Positions 13,857 through 21,065 of a stretch of 23,861 bases of DNA are shown in pieces (positions within the stretch are counted from its first letter, which is position 1; every line of letters starts with the position of its first letter). Where the stretch lies: positions 1-23,861 of the forward strand of contig JBBTWG010000032.1 in NCBI GenBank assembly GCA_038062935.1, in the 5' to 3' direction. The notes below the pieces were generated by a model. The model saw only the letters and a list, made by a program, of their open reading frames with translations. It ran no database searches and was not told where the DNA came from. A program made the position numbers and the translations under genes. This DNA comes from JBBTWG01 sp038062935 (GTDB taxonomy: Bacteria > Patescibacteriota > Gracilibacteria > UBA1369 > UBA12463).

Positions 13857-15263
13857 ATGGAAAAAGCAAGTCTTTCCTCGCGAAAATTCCGTATCGAAAA
13901 GGACTCCATCGGAGAAGTAAAAGTCCCTTTCAACGTGTATTATGGCTCTTTCACGACACGCGCGCTCGAAAACTTCCACATCAGTAATATCAAAGCTCCC
14001 GCAGCTTTCAAAAAATCGCTCGCCCTCATCAAAAAAGCAGCCGCCATAACAAACGAAGGGCTCCAAGTCCTCGATTCCAAAAAATCAAAAGCAATCCAAA
14101 AAGCCGCCGACGAACTCATAGAAGGCGCATTTAATGAGGACTTCCAACTCGACATTTTCCAGGCGGGCGCCGGCACACCGTTCCACATGAACACCAACGA
14201 AATCCTCGCCAATCGAGCCAACGAAATCCTCGGCGGAAAGAAAGGCACATACGAATTTGTCCATCCCAACAACCATGTGAACATGTCGCAATCGAGCAAC
14301 GACGTAATCCCCACCGCAATCCGACTCACGATGCTCCTGCTCGCACCATCACTCATAAAATCCGGAAAAAATCTCACCAGCGCACTCCAGAAAAAATCCA
14401 AAGAATTCAAAAAAATCCTGAAAACCGGACGCACCCATTTACAAGACGCGGTACCCGTCACGCTCGGCCAAGAATTCGCGTCATTCAAAACAGCAATCAC
14501 AAAAGATCTCAAAGAAATCGAGAGTGCCATGAAAAACCTCCAGGAACTCGGTATCGGCGGAACAGCGCTAGGAACAGGCATCAACACGCACCCAGAATTC
14601 CAGAAAAAAATTGTCAAAAATCTAGGAAAACTCACAAAACTCAAACTCACACCAACCAAAAACCTATTCGAAACCACGAGCAACATGAACGCATTTCTGA
14701 AACTTAGCAGCAGCTACAGAATGCTCGCAACAACACTCCAGCGCATCGCCGAAGACCTCAAGCTCCTAGGAATGTCCGTCCTCAACGAAATTTTTCTCCC
14801 CGATGTTGAACCCGGCTCCTCCATCATGCCAGGAAAAATCAATCCGTCCGTCCCCGAATGTCTCCAGATGATCGCCTACCAAGTCATCGGAAACGACACC
14901 GCCGTAGCACTCGCCTGCCAAAAAGGCCAATTAGAACTCAACGTCATGACTCCACTCATCCTCAAAAACCTGACAGAATCCACAGAAATTCTCACCAGCG
15001 GCATGCACATGTTCCAAGTTTTCTGCATCGAAGAAATCCAACCAAACAAGGAAAGATGCCAGGAACTTCTGGAAAAAAGCAACTGCGTCATCACCGCCCT
15101 CAGCCCCCACCTCGGCTACGCCAAAACCGCCGAACTCATGAAAGAAGCCTTAAAAAGGAAAATACCAATCGAAAAACTCTGCGAAGAAAAAAAAGTTTTA
15201 CCGAAAGAAAAACTCAGAGAAATTCTGGATGCAGGAAGTCTCACGGCACCAAGAAGGACGTAA
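13857..15263 (+). CDS. Aspartate ammonia-lyase / fumarase class II family enzyme
   Basis: The 468-residue protein has the three conserved regions of the superfamily. These are QAGAGTPFHMNTNEILANRA with HVNMSQSSNDVIPTA, then KTGRTHLQDAVPVTLGQEF, and the signature loop PGSSIMPGKINPSVPE. Members form fumarate by an anti-elimination: aspartase from aspartate, fumarase from malate. GQLELNVMTPLILKN and IGNDTAVALACQ resemble aspartase, while GRTHLQDA and TALGTGINTHPEF are closer to fumarase. I lean to aspartase, which would feed ammonia and fumarate from amino acids, without certainty. The gene has its own leaderless promoter, and the long palindromic element (15319) lies 55 bp downstream. Confidence 0.9.
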   Translation: MEKASLSSRKFRIEKDSIGEVKVPFNVYYGSFTTRALENFHISNIKAPAAFKKSLALIKKAAAITNEGLQVLDSKKSKAIQKAADELIEGAFNEDFQLDIFQAGAGTPFHMNTNEILANRANEILGGKKGTYEFVHPNNHVNMSQSSNDVIPTAIRLTMLLLAPSLIKSGKNLTSALQKKSKEFKKILKTGRTHLQDAVPVTLGQEFASFKTAITKDLKEIESAMKNLQELGIGGTALGTGINTHPEFQKKIVKNLGKLTKLKLTPTKNLFETTSNMNAFLKLSSSYRMLATTLQRIAEDLKLLGMSVLNEIFLPDVEPGSSIMPGKINPSVPECLQMIAYQVIGNDTAVALACQKGQLELNVMTPLILKNLTESTEILTSGMHMFQVFCIEEIQPNKERCQELLEKSNCVITALSPHLGYAKTAELMKEALKRKIPIEKLCEEKKVLPKEKLREILDAGSLTAPRRT

Positions 15264-15318
15264 AAAACTACAAAACGAAAGATCCATTGAATAAAGTTGC
15301 TTTTGCAATTTAAAAAAG

Positions 15319-15499
15319 TTTCAAAAGGGGAGAGTGAAAGATTTTCCGAAAAAATTGCGAGGACGCGGGACCCCAAAGAGAGGGTTTTTGGCGTAAAGAA
15401 AATGGAATTGCTTGCAATTCCATTTTTAGCCAAAACACCCTCCTTTGGGTCGCGCCCGGAGCACTTTTTCGGAAAATCTTTCACTCTCCCCTTTTGAAA
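15319..15499 (+). repeat. Long palindromic element, copy 1
   Basis: A 35-bp arm (15319-15353) is the exact reverse complement of 15465-15499. The 111 bp between them (15354-15464) fold back imperfectly, with small bulges, to a perfect 12-bp tip stem around a CTTG loop (about 15409-15412). Copy 2 at 18473 shares the core at about 107 of 111 positions but not the arms. The right end lies 14 bp before a promoter. No flanking target duplication is visible. Confidence 0.9.
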
Positions 15500-15513
15500 A
15501 ACCATTTTTCAAT

Positions 15514-15543
15514 TTGACAAAAAGCATCGCAACTCGCTACAAT
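15514..15543 (+). promoter_or_regulatory. Promoter of the 55-residue basic protein gene
   Basis: A perfect TTGACA (15514-15519), an 18-bp spacer and TACAAT (15538-15543). The ATG at 15555 is 11 nt after the -10 box, which leaves a leader of about 5 nt. Confidence 0.75.
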
Positions 15544-15554
15544 CTCGCTACTTT

Positions 15555-15722
15555 ATGAGTAACTGTCACGCCAGTAAACAACACGGGGTCAAGCTCCTCC
15601 CAAGGATGAGACCACACAAAAGCACTGCTCTCAAAGCTGCAAAAGCACGCGCACGCGTCCGAAAAGCGAAGCTTTGGGATATGGTCGCTGAGAAAGTTGC
15701 AGCAGCAGAAAAAGCTCTGTAA
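15555..15722 (+). CDS. Small basic protein, 55 residues, unknown
   Basis: ATG 15555 to TAA 15720-15722 encodes a peptide starting MSNCHASKQHGVKLLPRMRP, then a strongly basic helix (STALKAAKARARVRKAKLWD) and a short acidic-alanine helix ending AAAEKAL. It looks like a small nucleic-acid or ribosome-binding protein, but I do not recognise a family. The call as a gene is strong: a near-consensus promoter, a correct reading frame with Ala/Lys-biased codons and a good terminator (15745-15776) that together form a monocistronic unit. An internal start at M18 is also possible. Confidence 0.75.
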   Translation: MSNCHASKQHGVKLLPRMRPHKSTALKAAKARARVRKAKLWDMVAEKVAAAEKAL

Positions 15723-15744
15723 TTGGCATATTTCACAAAAAATC

Positions 15745-15776
15745 AAAGAACCTTGGAGATTCCTCCGGGGTTCTTT
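15745..15776 (+). terminator. Terminator of the basic protein gene, overlapping the ftsQ promoter
   Basis: The 14-bp stem (15745-15758 with 15763-15776, two pairs being G-U wobbles) has an ATTC loop. The 3' side is TTCTTTATAAT, so the T tract is short and is part of the ftsQ -10 box. Confidence 0.7.
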
Positions 15777-15781
15777 ATAAT
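15753..15781 (+). promoter_or_regulatory. Promoter of ftsQ inside the terminator
   Basis: TTGGAG (15753-15758), a 17-bp spacer and a perfect TATAAT (15776-15781). The -35 is the 5' arm of the terminator stem. The ATG at 15790 is 8 nt after the -10 box, which implies leaderless ftsQ mRNA. Confidence 0.65.
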
Positions 15782-15789
15782 GCCCGAGC

Positions 15790-16659
15790 ATGTTTTTTTC
15801 AAAACGCAAAACCTCCTCCAGAAACAGCCAAAACTTTTCTTCACTCTCTCGTAGTTACCGAAGGCCAGTCGTAGGATCGAGAAAAAATTTCAGAAATATC
15901 AACCCTGAGAAAAAAGCCTCCATCAAGGCATTTTTCATAAAAACATGCGGAATAATTATTGTCGCAGGAGCAGCCTATTTTTTTTATTTTTCCGGATATT
16001 TCAATATCTCAAACATCGAAATCAAGTATCAAAGCTTACAAACCAAAAAAGAAGAACTAAAAAATTATTTCAAACCATTTCTCGGAAAAAATATCTTTTC
16101 TGTCGATCTCAAAAAAACTGTAGAAAAAATAAAAAGCGATTTCCCAGATTTCGAATCCATAAAAGCGTCCACAAAATTTCCGAGAATGATAGAAATTCAA
16201 TTTACAAAATTTCCGGAAAAAGCCAGCATCGAATGGATTACTGATCAGGAAAACAGAAAAGTAGTCGTCAACGCCATCGGATCAGTCGTACAAGAAGGCA
16301 AAGGAGATGCGAGTCTCCCAACGATCAGAATTTTTGCCGAAGGAGAATTTCCAGAAAAAGGTCCACTCATACCAAAAGAAAAGATCAGCTACATCGTGGA
16401 CACGATGAAGTTTTTTGAAGAAAAATTTGGAATGAAAATCACAGAAGCACAATATCTCGTGCGTGCACGCGAAATTCATTTGCGCACCGAAAGACTCTTC
16501 CTGATTTGGCTCGACACCGAAATTCCTTTCGAACAGCAATTTGCAAAACTCAAAAAAGCGCTTCCAAAGCTGGATATTTACCACGAAAATCTCGAATACA
16601 TCGATCTGCGCATCAGCGGCATCAACGGAGAAAAAATCATTTTCAAGAGAGGAAAATAG
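15790..16659 (+). CDS. ftsQ: Cell division protein FtsQ/DivIB (POTRA domain)
   Basis: The 289-residue protein has a basic, Ser/Arg-rich cytoplasmic N-terminus (1-46) and one membrane helix (about 47-70). The POTRA domain begins FNISNIEIKYQSLQTKKEEL and includes LGKNIFSVDLKKTVEKIKSD and FPRMIEIQFTKFPEKASIEW, the classic FtsQ pattern. The later FtsQ/DivIB beta domain ends with LEYIDLRISGINGEKIIFKR. FtsQ links FtsB-FtsL to the divisome at the septum. The sbp gene comes next, as in the ftsQ-sbp-ftsA region of Firmicutes, which supports the call. ftsA and ftsZ are not in the window. Confidence 0.9.
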   Translation: MFFSKRKTSSRNSQNFSSLSRSYRRPVVGSRKNFRNINPEKKASIKAFFIKTCGIIIVAGAAYFFYFSGYFNISNIEIKYQSLQTKKEELKNYFKPFLGKNIFSVDLKKTVEKIKSDFPDFESIKASTKFPRMIEIQFTKFPEKASIEWITDQENRKVVVNAIGSVVQEGKGDASLPTIRIFAEGEFPEKGPLIPKEKISYIVDTMKFFEEKFGMKITEAQYLVRAREIHLRTERLFLIWLDTEIPFEQQFAKLKKALPKLDIYHENLEYIDLRISGINGEKIIFKRGK

Positions 16660-16679
16660 GATGTACTATGAAGCCATGT

Positions 16680-16710
16680 CCTACATCCTACATCCTCAAT
16701 CCTAAATCCT
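16680..16710 (+). repeat. (CCTNNAT)n heptamer repeat before sbp
   Basis: Units CCTACAT, CCTACAT, CCTCAAT, CCTAAAT and a final CCT join directly to the ATG at 16711. It fills most of the 51 bp between ftsQ and sbp. Confidence 0.88.
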
Positions 16711-17082
16711 ATGATTTGGGCTCTCCTCGGAATTCTCGCAGGAATCATTGTCGGGCTTGGAGTGGATTACACCATCCCAGCCGAATATACGAAATACACC
16801 GCCGTCGTACTCCTCGGAATTCTCGACGCACTTTTTGGCGCTATCAGAGCCGAAATTACAAAAGACCAATACAACGTCATCATCTTCATCACTGGACTTT
16901 TTTTCAACATCATCCTTGCGCTCGTCATCACCTATCTCGGTGACAAAATGGGTCTCGATCTCTATCTCGCGGCAACAGTTGTCCTCACGTTCCGCATATT
17001 TTCCAATGTCAGCATCATCCGCCGCGCCGGAATCAATCTCCTGATGCAGAAAAAGAAGAAAACAACTCAAGAAAACCTTTAA
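16711..17082 (+). CDS. sbp: Small basic membrane protein Sbp (DUF1290)
   Basis: This 123-residue membrane protein starts MIWALLGILAGIIVGLGVDY and continues TIPAEYTKYTAVVLLGILDA LFGAIRAEI. The pattern matches DUF1290, the B. subtilis Sbp family encoded between divIB and ftsA. About three helices span the membrane (3-20, 31-48, 63-83), and a fourth hydrophobic region lies at 88-106. A Lys-rich tail ends the protein. Function is unknown, but its fixed place in the division cluster suggests an envelope or division role. Translation starts straight after the heptamer repeat. Confidence 0.88.
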   Translation: MIWALLGILAGIIVGLGVDYTIPAEYTKYTAVVLLGILDALFGAIRAEITKDQYNVIIFITGLFFNIILALVITYLGDKMGLDLYLAATVVLTFRIFSNVSIIRRAGINLLMQKKKKTTQENL

Positions 17083-17097
17083 AAAAGAGAAAAAGTC

Positions 17098-17106
17098 TGC
17101 TATACT
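17098..17106 (+). promoter_or_regulatory. Extended -10 promoter before the unknown gene at 17134
   Basis: TG (17098-17099), one base, TATACT (17101-17106). The -35 region is poor (TTTAAA at 17078-17083). The ATG is 27 nt further on. Confidence 0.5.
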
Positions 17107-17133
17107 AGAACAAACCCCTAAACAAATACACAT

Positions 17134-17679
17134 ATGTCGCAAGATGCTTCAAAACTCGTCCTCCTGAAACAGATGCTCGAAAACGCAGAGGCCTCTTTGA
17201 GATCAGCAAAACAGGTTCTCGTCGACATGGGAGTGAGCGTCGAAACCGCAAAAGTAGATCGCGGAGAATTTATCAAAAAAGCAAAAGAACTCACCGGCGG
17301 CTCCGATCCAAGCGTCATAGAAGGCATTTTCGACGGACAGGGCATGATGGGCCCAGACAAGAGAGTCTATCCCGTGCCAGCCAACTACGCGAGCAAATCA
17401 AAACTCGTTCCTGGCGATGTTCTGAAGCTCACTATCAAAGATGACGGAACTTTTCTCTACAAACAAATAGGCCCCGTCGAAAGAATTCATCTCGTAGGAA
17501 TTCTCACGAACAACGACGGACAATATCAGGTCATCGTGAAAGAAAAAGCCTACAAAGTCCTCCTCGCATCGGTCACATACTTCCACGCAGAATTTGGCGA
17601 CAGAGTGACAATAATCGTCCCAGCAAAAGGAGAAAGTGAATGGGCTTGCATAGAAAATGTCCTCCCAAAAGAAACATAA
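17134..17679 (+). CDS. Conserved-looking soluble protein, 181 residues, unknown
   Basis: I recognise no named family. Residues 1-45 form a charged helix (LVLLKQMLENAEASLRSAKQ). Residues 46-90 carry the segment DPSVIEGIFDGQGMMGPDKR and the well-defined VYPVPANYASKSKLVPGDVL. Residues 90-181 look like a compact beta barrel with many alternating Val/Ile/Tyr, including YKQIGPVERIHLVGIL and VTYFHAEFGDRVTIIVP. There is no signal peptide or membrane helix, so it is cytoplasmic. The well-formed motifs suggest a protein conserved in the lineage. It has its own promoter, and the next gene begins 30 bp after the stop. RNA or protein binding is possible but not shown. Confidence 0.8.
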   Translation: MSQDASKLVLLKQMLENAEASLRSAKQVLVDMGVSVETAKVDRGEFIKKAKELTGGSDPSVIEGIFDGQGMMGPDKRVYPVPANYASKSKLVPGDVLKLTIKDDGTFLYKQIGPVERIHLVGILTNNDGQYQVIVKEKAYKVLLASVTYFHAEFGDRVTIIVPAKGESEWACIENVLPKET

Positions 17680-17709
17680 TTTTCGCATAATTTTCTCACC
17701 TCACTCATT

Positions 17710-18435
17710 ATGGCAGATCCACAAAAAACAACCGTCCAAGAAGCTCTCGTCCAGATTCAAAACTGGATAACAATCGGAGAAAAAGAAAAAGCAAAACAAG
17801 GTCTCAAAGAAATTTTGGAACACGAAAGCACCAACGCAGAGGCAAAAAAAATGCTGGAAGATTTAGAAAAAACACCAGCGCCAGTAGTGACAACCAAACC
17901 AGCAGTCACAACAACGCCTATCCCTGCTGCTTCGGTCGCTCCAGTCGCACCAATCGTTCCAGTCGCACCGGTAACTCCAGTCGCGCCAGTTCCAACACCG
18001 ACAGCACCAGTAGTAAAACCGGTGATTCTTCCCGTAGCACCTGTTGCTGCTCCAACACCAACTCCAGCTCCAGCTCCAGCGGCACCAAAAGTAACGCCAC
18101 CCCCTGCAATCACCCCCCCAAGCCAAAAACCAGCGATCACCCCAGTCCCAGCACCAACTCCAGCTCCGGCAACACCATCAGCAACCACACCAAAACCAAA
18201 TCCAATGCTCAGTGCCGTGGCAACAGCTACATCAGCCATCAACACCATGCCACCAGAACAAAAAGAAAAAATAAAAAAAATAGCCATCCTGGTTGGCTCA
18301 ACACTTGTCATCCTTGTGGCAGTTTTCTACATCTACTCAACCGTTTTCGGCAATTCCACACCAGCACCGACAGCAACAACAAGCCAATCCACCACCGTAG
18401 CCGACCCAAATTCAGACAAGGTAAAGAGGAGATAA
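17710..18435 (+). CDS. Pro/Ala-rich single-pass membrane protein with TPR-like N-terminus
   Basis: The 241-residue protein has three parts. Residues 3-58 form a helical pair like one tetratricopeptide unit (WITIGEKEKAKQGLKEILEH then TNAEAKKMLEDLEK). Residues 59-180 are a Pro/Ala/Val/Thr linker with repeats such as VAPVAPIVPVAPVTPVAPV. A membrane helix follows at about 194-217 (KIAILVGSTLVILVAVFYIY), then a short Ser/Thr tail ending KVKRR. The long proline linker makes EF-P a likely need for its translation. The start shares TCTCACCTCACTCA with the dsbA-like gene. The long palindrome copy 2 lies 37 bp downstream, and the pilT operon comes after that. A role as an envelope or pilus accessory protein is only a guess. 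Confidence 0.75.
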   Translation: MADPQKTTVQEALVQIQNWITIGEKEKAKQGLKEILEHESTNAEAKKMLEDLEKTPAPVVTTKPAVTTTPIPAASVAPVAPIVPVAPVTPVAPVPTPTAPVVKPVILPVAPVAAPTPTPAPAPAAPKVTPPPAITPPSQKPAITPVPAPTPAPATPSATTPKPNPMLSAVATATSAINTMPPEQKEKIKKIAILVGSTLVILVAVFYIYSTVFGNSTPAPTATTSQSTTVADPNSDKVKRR

Positions 18436-18472
18436 AAACAAGAATTTCAGCTTCAAAAAACAGAAGGTGGTT

Positions 18473-18659
18473 CTCTTCAAAAAGGCTGGGAGAGTGATTT
18501 TTGCGAAAAAACTGCGAGGACGCGGGACCCCAAAGAGAGGGTTTTTGGCGTGAAGAAAATTGAATTGCTTGCAATTCAATTTTTAGCCAAAACACCCTCC
18601 TTTGGGTCGCGCCCGGAGCACTTTTTCGCAAAAATCACTCTCCCAGCCTTTTTGAAGAG
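18473..18659 (+). repeat. Long palindromic element, copy 2
   Basis: A 38-bp arm (18473-18510) is the exact reverse complement of 18622-18659. The 111-bp core (18511-18621) matches copy 1 (15354-15464) except at about four positions, two of which form one exchanged base pair in the tip stem. The arm sequences differ from copy 1, with shared pieces such as GGGAGAGTGA and CGAAAAA. It lies between two + strand genes, 8 bp before the pilT -35 box. Confidence 0.9.
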
Positions 18660-18667
18660 CGGCAAGC

Positions 18668-18696
18668 TTGCACCCAAAGCTATTTCGTGCTATAAT
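18668..18696 (+). promoter_or_regulatory. Promoter of the pilT operon
   Basis: TTGCAC (18668-18673), a 17-bp spacer and TATAAT (18691-18696), with TG one base before it (18688-18689). It is the strongest-looking promoter in the window. The leader before the ATG at 18720 is about 16 nt and has no Shine-Dalgarno motif. Confidence 0.8.
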
Positions 18697-18719
18697 AACA
18701 AGATTTAAAACAAAAACAA

Positions 18720-19769
18720 ATGCCAGCGCGAAAGCTCGACAAAATCTTCCGAACGGCCGTCCAATACAAAGCTTCCGACATCTTCATCACGAGCGGAAGT
18801 AAACCAGCACTCCGCATCAACGGTGATATCGTCGTGATTCAGGAACACACACCTTTCACCAAGCAAATGGCAGAAGAATTCCTCCTGGAAATTCTCAACC
18901 CCATTCAAAAAACAATTTTCGAAAAAAATCTCGATCTCGATTTCTCTCTGGAAGTGGAAGGAATCGCTCGCTTCCGCGTCAATCTCTTCGTCCAAAGAAA
19001 AGGCGTCGGAGCCGTCTTCCGACTCATTCCAGAAACCGTCTACAGTTTCGACGAACTCGGACTTCCGCAAACTTTGAAAAATTGTATCGGCTACAAAAAC
19101 GGTCTCGTCATCGTCACCGGCCCTACAGGATCAGGAAAATCCACCACCATGGCCGCACTCATCAACGAAATCAACGACAAAGAAGCCAAACACATCATCA
19201 CTGTCGAAGACCCGATCGAATTCATCCACGAAAATAAAAAATCGATCGTCGAGCAAAGAGAAACAGGGAATCACACCAAAAGTTTCGAAACAGCACTTCG
19301 CGGAGCACTTCGCGAAAATCCCGACGTCATCATGGTCGGAGAAATGCGTGACCTCGAAACCATCCAGCTCGCCATCACCGCAGCAGAAACAGGACATCTC
19401 GTCTTCGGAACACTGCACACCAGTGGCGCCGCAAAAGCCGTCAGCCGCATCATCGACGTCTTCCCAACGAACCAACAAAATCAGATTCGCATGCAACTCT
19501 CGGAAACGCTCCGCAGTGTCGTCTGGCAAACACTCATCAAAACCAAAGACAAAAAAGGTCGCATCCCAGCCTACGAAATCATGTTCGCGAACAACGCCAT
19601 CGCCAACATGATTCGCAAAGAAAAAATATTCCAAATCAATTCCGCCATAGAAACCGGCACACGAGAAGGCATGCAAACAATGAAAAAAGCGCTCATGGAT
19701 CTGTTGCAAGCCGATCTCATTACCGAAGAAGACGCCATGTCCAACATCCCTCCAGAATTCGAAGCCTAA
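18720..19769 (+). CDS. pilT: Type IV pilus retraction ATPase PilT
   Basis: PilT is the hexameric AAA+-like ATPase that disassembles type IV pili. The 349-residue product has the N-terminal PAS-like domain (YKASDIFITSGSKPALRING), Walker A GPTGSGKSTTMA from residue 134, and the Asp box TVEDPIEFIHENKKSIVEQR. Walker B is NPDVIMVGEMRD. The His box region reads ETGHLVFGTLHTSGAAKAVS. NAIANMIRKEKIFQI matches the AIRNLIRE element that marks PilT retraction ATPases rather than PilB. Length is normal. It heads an operon with five small membrane-protein genes, the first 17 bp downstream, so it may serve a pilus or secretion device made of them. Confidence 0.95.
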   Translation: MPARKLDKIFRTAVQYKASDIFITSGSKPALRINGDIVVIQEHTPFTKQMAEEFLLEILNPIQKTIFEKNLDLDFSLEVEGIARFRVNLFVQRKGVGAVFRLIPETVYSFDELGLPQTLKNCIGYKNGLVIVTGPTGSGKSTTMAALINEINDKEAKHIITVEDPIEFIHENKKSIVEQRETGNHTKSFETALRGALRENPDVIMVGEMRDLETIQLAITAAETGHLVFGTLHTSGAAKAVSRIIDVFPTNQQNQIRMQLSETLRSVVWQTLIKTKDKKGRIPAYEIMFANNAIANMIRKEKIFQINSAIETGTREGMQTMKKALMDLLQADLITEEDAMSNIPPEFEA

Positions 19770-19786
19770 AAACTGACACAAAAATT

Positions 19787-20353
19787 ATGAAAAAAATATT
19801 CGCAACACTCATTCTCGGACTTATCATCATTCCACAATTAGCAATGGCGGGCGATGATGACAAAGGTGGGGGAAAGGCAAAAACCGCAACAAAACCTGCA
19901 GCAGAAGCTCCAGCAAATCCCAAACCAAGTGAGACAAAAACAGAAGAAACGCCACCAGATACAACAACAGATAAGACAGACACAAAACCAACAGAATCGC
20001 CAAGCGGCGCCTCAGAAAAATTCGACCTCAACGCTCTCAGAATTACACAAAAAACAAGTGACGGAAACATCTCGCAAGGCACCAGCTTCTTCAACCGCAA
20101 AGACGCCAACGGCAACCCCGTCTCCCCCATCACGGCGTTCATCCTCACCGCTATAGAATTTCTCACAAAAATTATCGGCTCCGTCGCATTCTTCGTCCTC
20201 ATCCTTTCCGGCGTCTGGATGATCGTCACCACCGGCGAAGAAACACAAGTCAACAAAGCAAAAGACATGATGCTCTACTCAATAATCGGCATCGCGGTGG
20301 CATTCGGATCGTACATGATCGTCACCTTCATCCAGGGTCTCTTCATACAATAA
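19787..20353 (+). CDS. TrbC/VirB2-like two-helix secreted protein 1
   Basis: The 188-residue product starts with a signal peptide MKKIFATLILGLIIIPQLAM, cleaved about AMA. A low-complexity Lys/Thr/Pro stretch (about 22-70) and a short ordered part follow. The C-terminal module has helix 1 (about 115-143), the loop TTGEETQVNKAKDMM and helix 2 (about 160-186). Such TM-GEE..AK-TM modules are usually annotated as TrbC/VirB2 pilin-like in Patescibacteria. It is the first of five related genes behind pilT. The signal peptide is nearly identical to those at 20358 and 21439, also at the DNA level. Confidence 0.8.
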   Translation: MKKIFATLILGLIIIPQLAMAGDDDKGGGKAKTATKPAAEAPANPKPSETKTEETPPDTTTDKTDTKPTESPSGASEKFDLNALRITQKTSDGNISQGTSFFNRKDANGNPVSPITAFILTAIEFLTKIIGSVAFFVLILSGVWMIVTTGEETQVNKAKDMMLYSIIGIAVAFGSYMIVTFIQGLFIQ

Positions 20354-20357
20354 ATAT

Positions 20358-21065
20358 ATGAAAAAAATATTCGCAGCAATCATTCTCGGGGTAATCTTGA
20401 TTCCACAATTGGCAATGGCGGATGAGACACCACAAGGATTTACAATGCCAGACGAAAGTATCGTGCCAGGTGGAAAAGATGCGCCCTCAACACCAACACC
20501 GACCAAATGCGAATTCACCGTCATCGACGGAGCCAAACCATGTCTCGAGCCGGAAGAACGAGAAAAATTCCAGTACATCGTCCTCGAAGAACAAATGGAA
20601 ACGAGCGAACAAGTAAACGAATACAAGGCAGGAGAAAGCCAAATTCGCTCATGTCAGCGCATGATTCAGGTATCAAGTTGCTCAACAGACAAACTACCAC
20701 CAAGCATCAAATCAAAAACAAAATACGTCCCTCAAGGAAAATGCACACCAAAACCAAAAAACAGCAACAACGATCGTGTTATCTGTGAAGATGTGACGTT
20801 CATCATGACACCACTCAAGAGTGGCGGTGCAGGACTCCTCTCTACGTACGTTGGCTTCATCTATCGTTGGGCAGCAGGCATCGTCGGCGTGATCGCCGTC
20901 TTCATCATCATTCTCAATTCGATCCTCATCATCACCGCACAGGACGATCAGGGCGCCATGGATGAAGCAAAAAAACGCATCTATCAGGCACTCGCAGGCA
21001 TTGCTATTCTCTTCATGTCAGCGCTGATTCTCAACGCGATTAATCCTGACTTCTTCCAATTATGA
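20358..21065 (+). CDS. TrbC/VirB2-like two-helix protein 2 with six-cysteine domain
   Basis: The 235-residue protein has the shared signal peptide (MKKIFAAIILGVILIPQLAM) and a unique extracytoplasmic region of about 130 residues with six cysteines (in KCEF, PCLE, SCQR, SCST, KCTP, ICED). The helix pair closes it: RWAAGIVGVIAVFIIILNSI, the loop TAQDDQGAMDEAKKR, then helix 2. The even number of cysteines suggests disulfides, a task for the DsbA-like enzyme at 12794. The loop has AQDDQG where its neighbours have GEE. It starts 4 bp after the previous gene, and its TGA stop overlaps the next ATG (ATGA). Confidence 0.78.
   Translation: MKKIFAAIILGVILIPQLAMADETPQGFTMPDESIVPGGKDAPSTPTPTKCEFTVIDGAKPCLEPEEREKFQYIVLEEQMETSEQVNEYKAGESQIRSCQRMIQVSSCSTDKLPPSIKSKTKYVPQGKCTPKPKNSNNDRVICEDVTFIMTPLKSGGAGLLSTYVGFIYRWAAGIVGVIAVFIIILNSILIITAQDDQGAMDEAKKRIYQALAGIAILFMSALILNAINPDFFQL

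Noticed and set aside
13828..13933. Longer forms of rpmB and of the dsbA-like gene
   Set aside because: The extensions overlap each other or the divergent promoter, and neither matches its family. Starts at 13827 and 13573 fit.
13940..14686. Open frame of 248 codons on the minus strand inside the aspartase-like gene
   Set aside because: It lies fully opposite a well-conserved enzyme, has no own signals, and its composition mirrors the C-ended codons of the + strand gene.
17757..18311. Gly/Ala/Thr-rich open frame of 184 codons on the minus strand
   Set aside because: It is the reverse of the Pro/Ala-rich linker; such repeats give long open frames on both strands.
15319..18659. The two palindromes as ends of one composite transposon carrying ftsQ and sbp
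   Set aside because: The elements are in the same orientation, no transposase or target duplication is seen, and the genes between are ordinary housekeeping genes.
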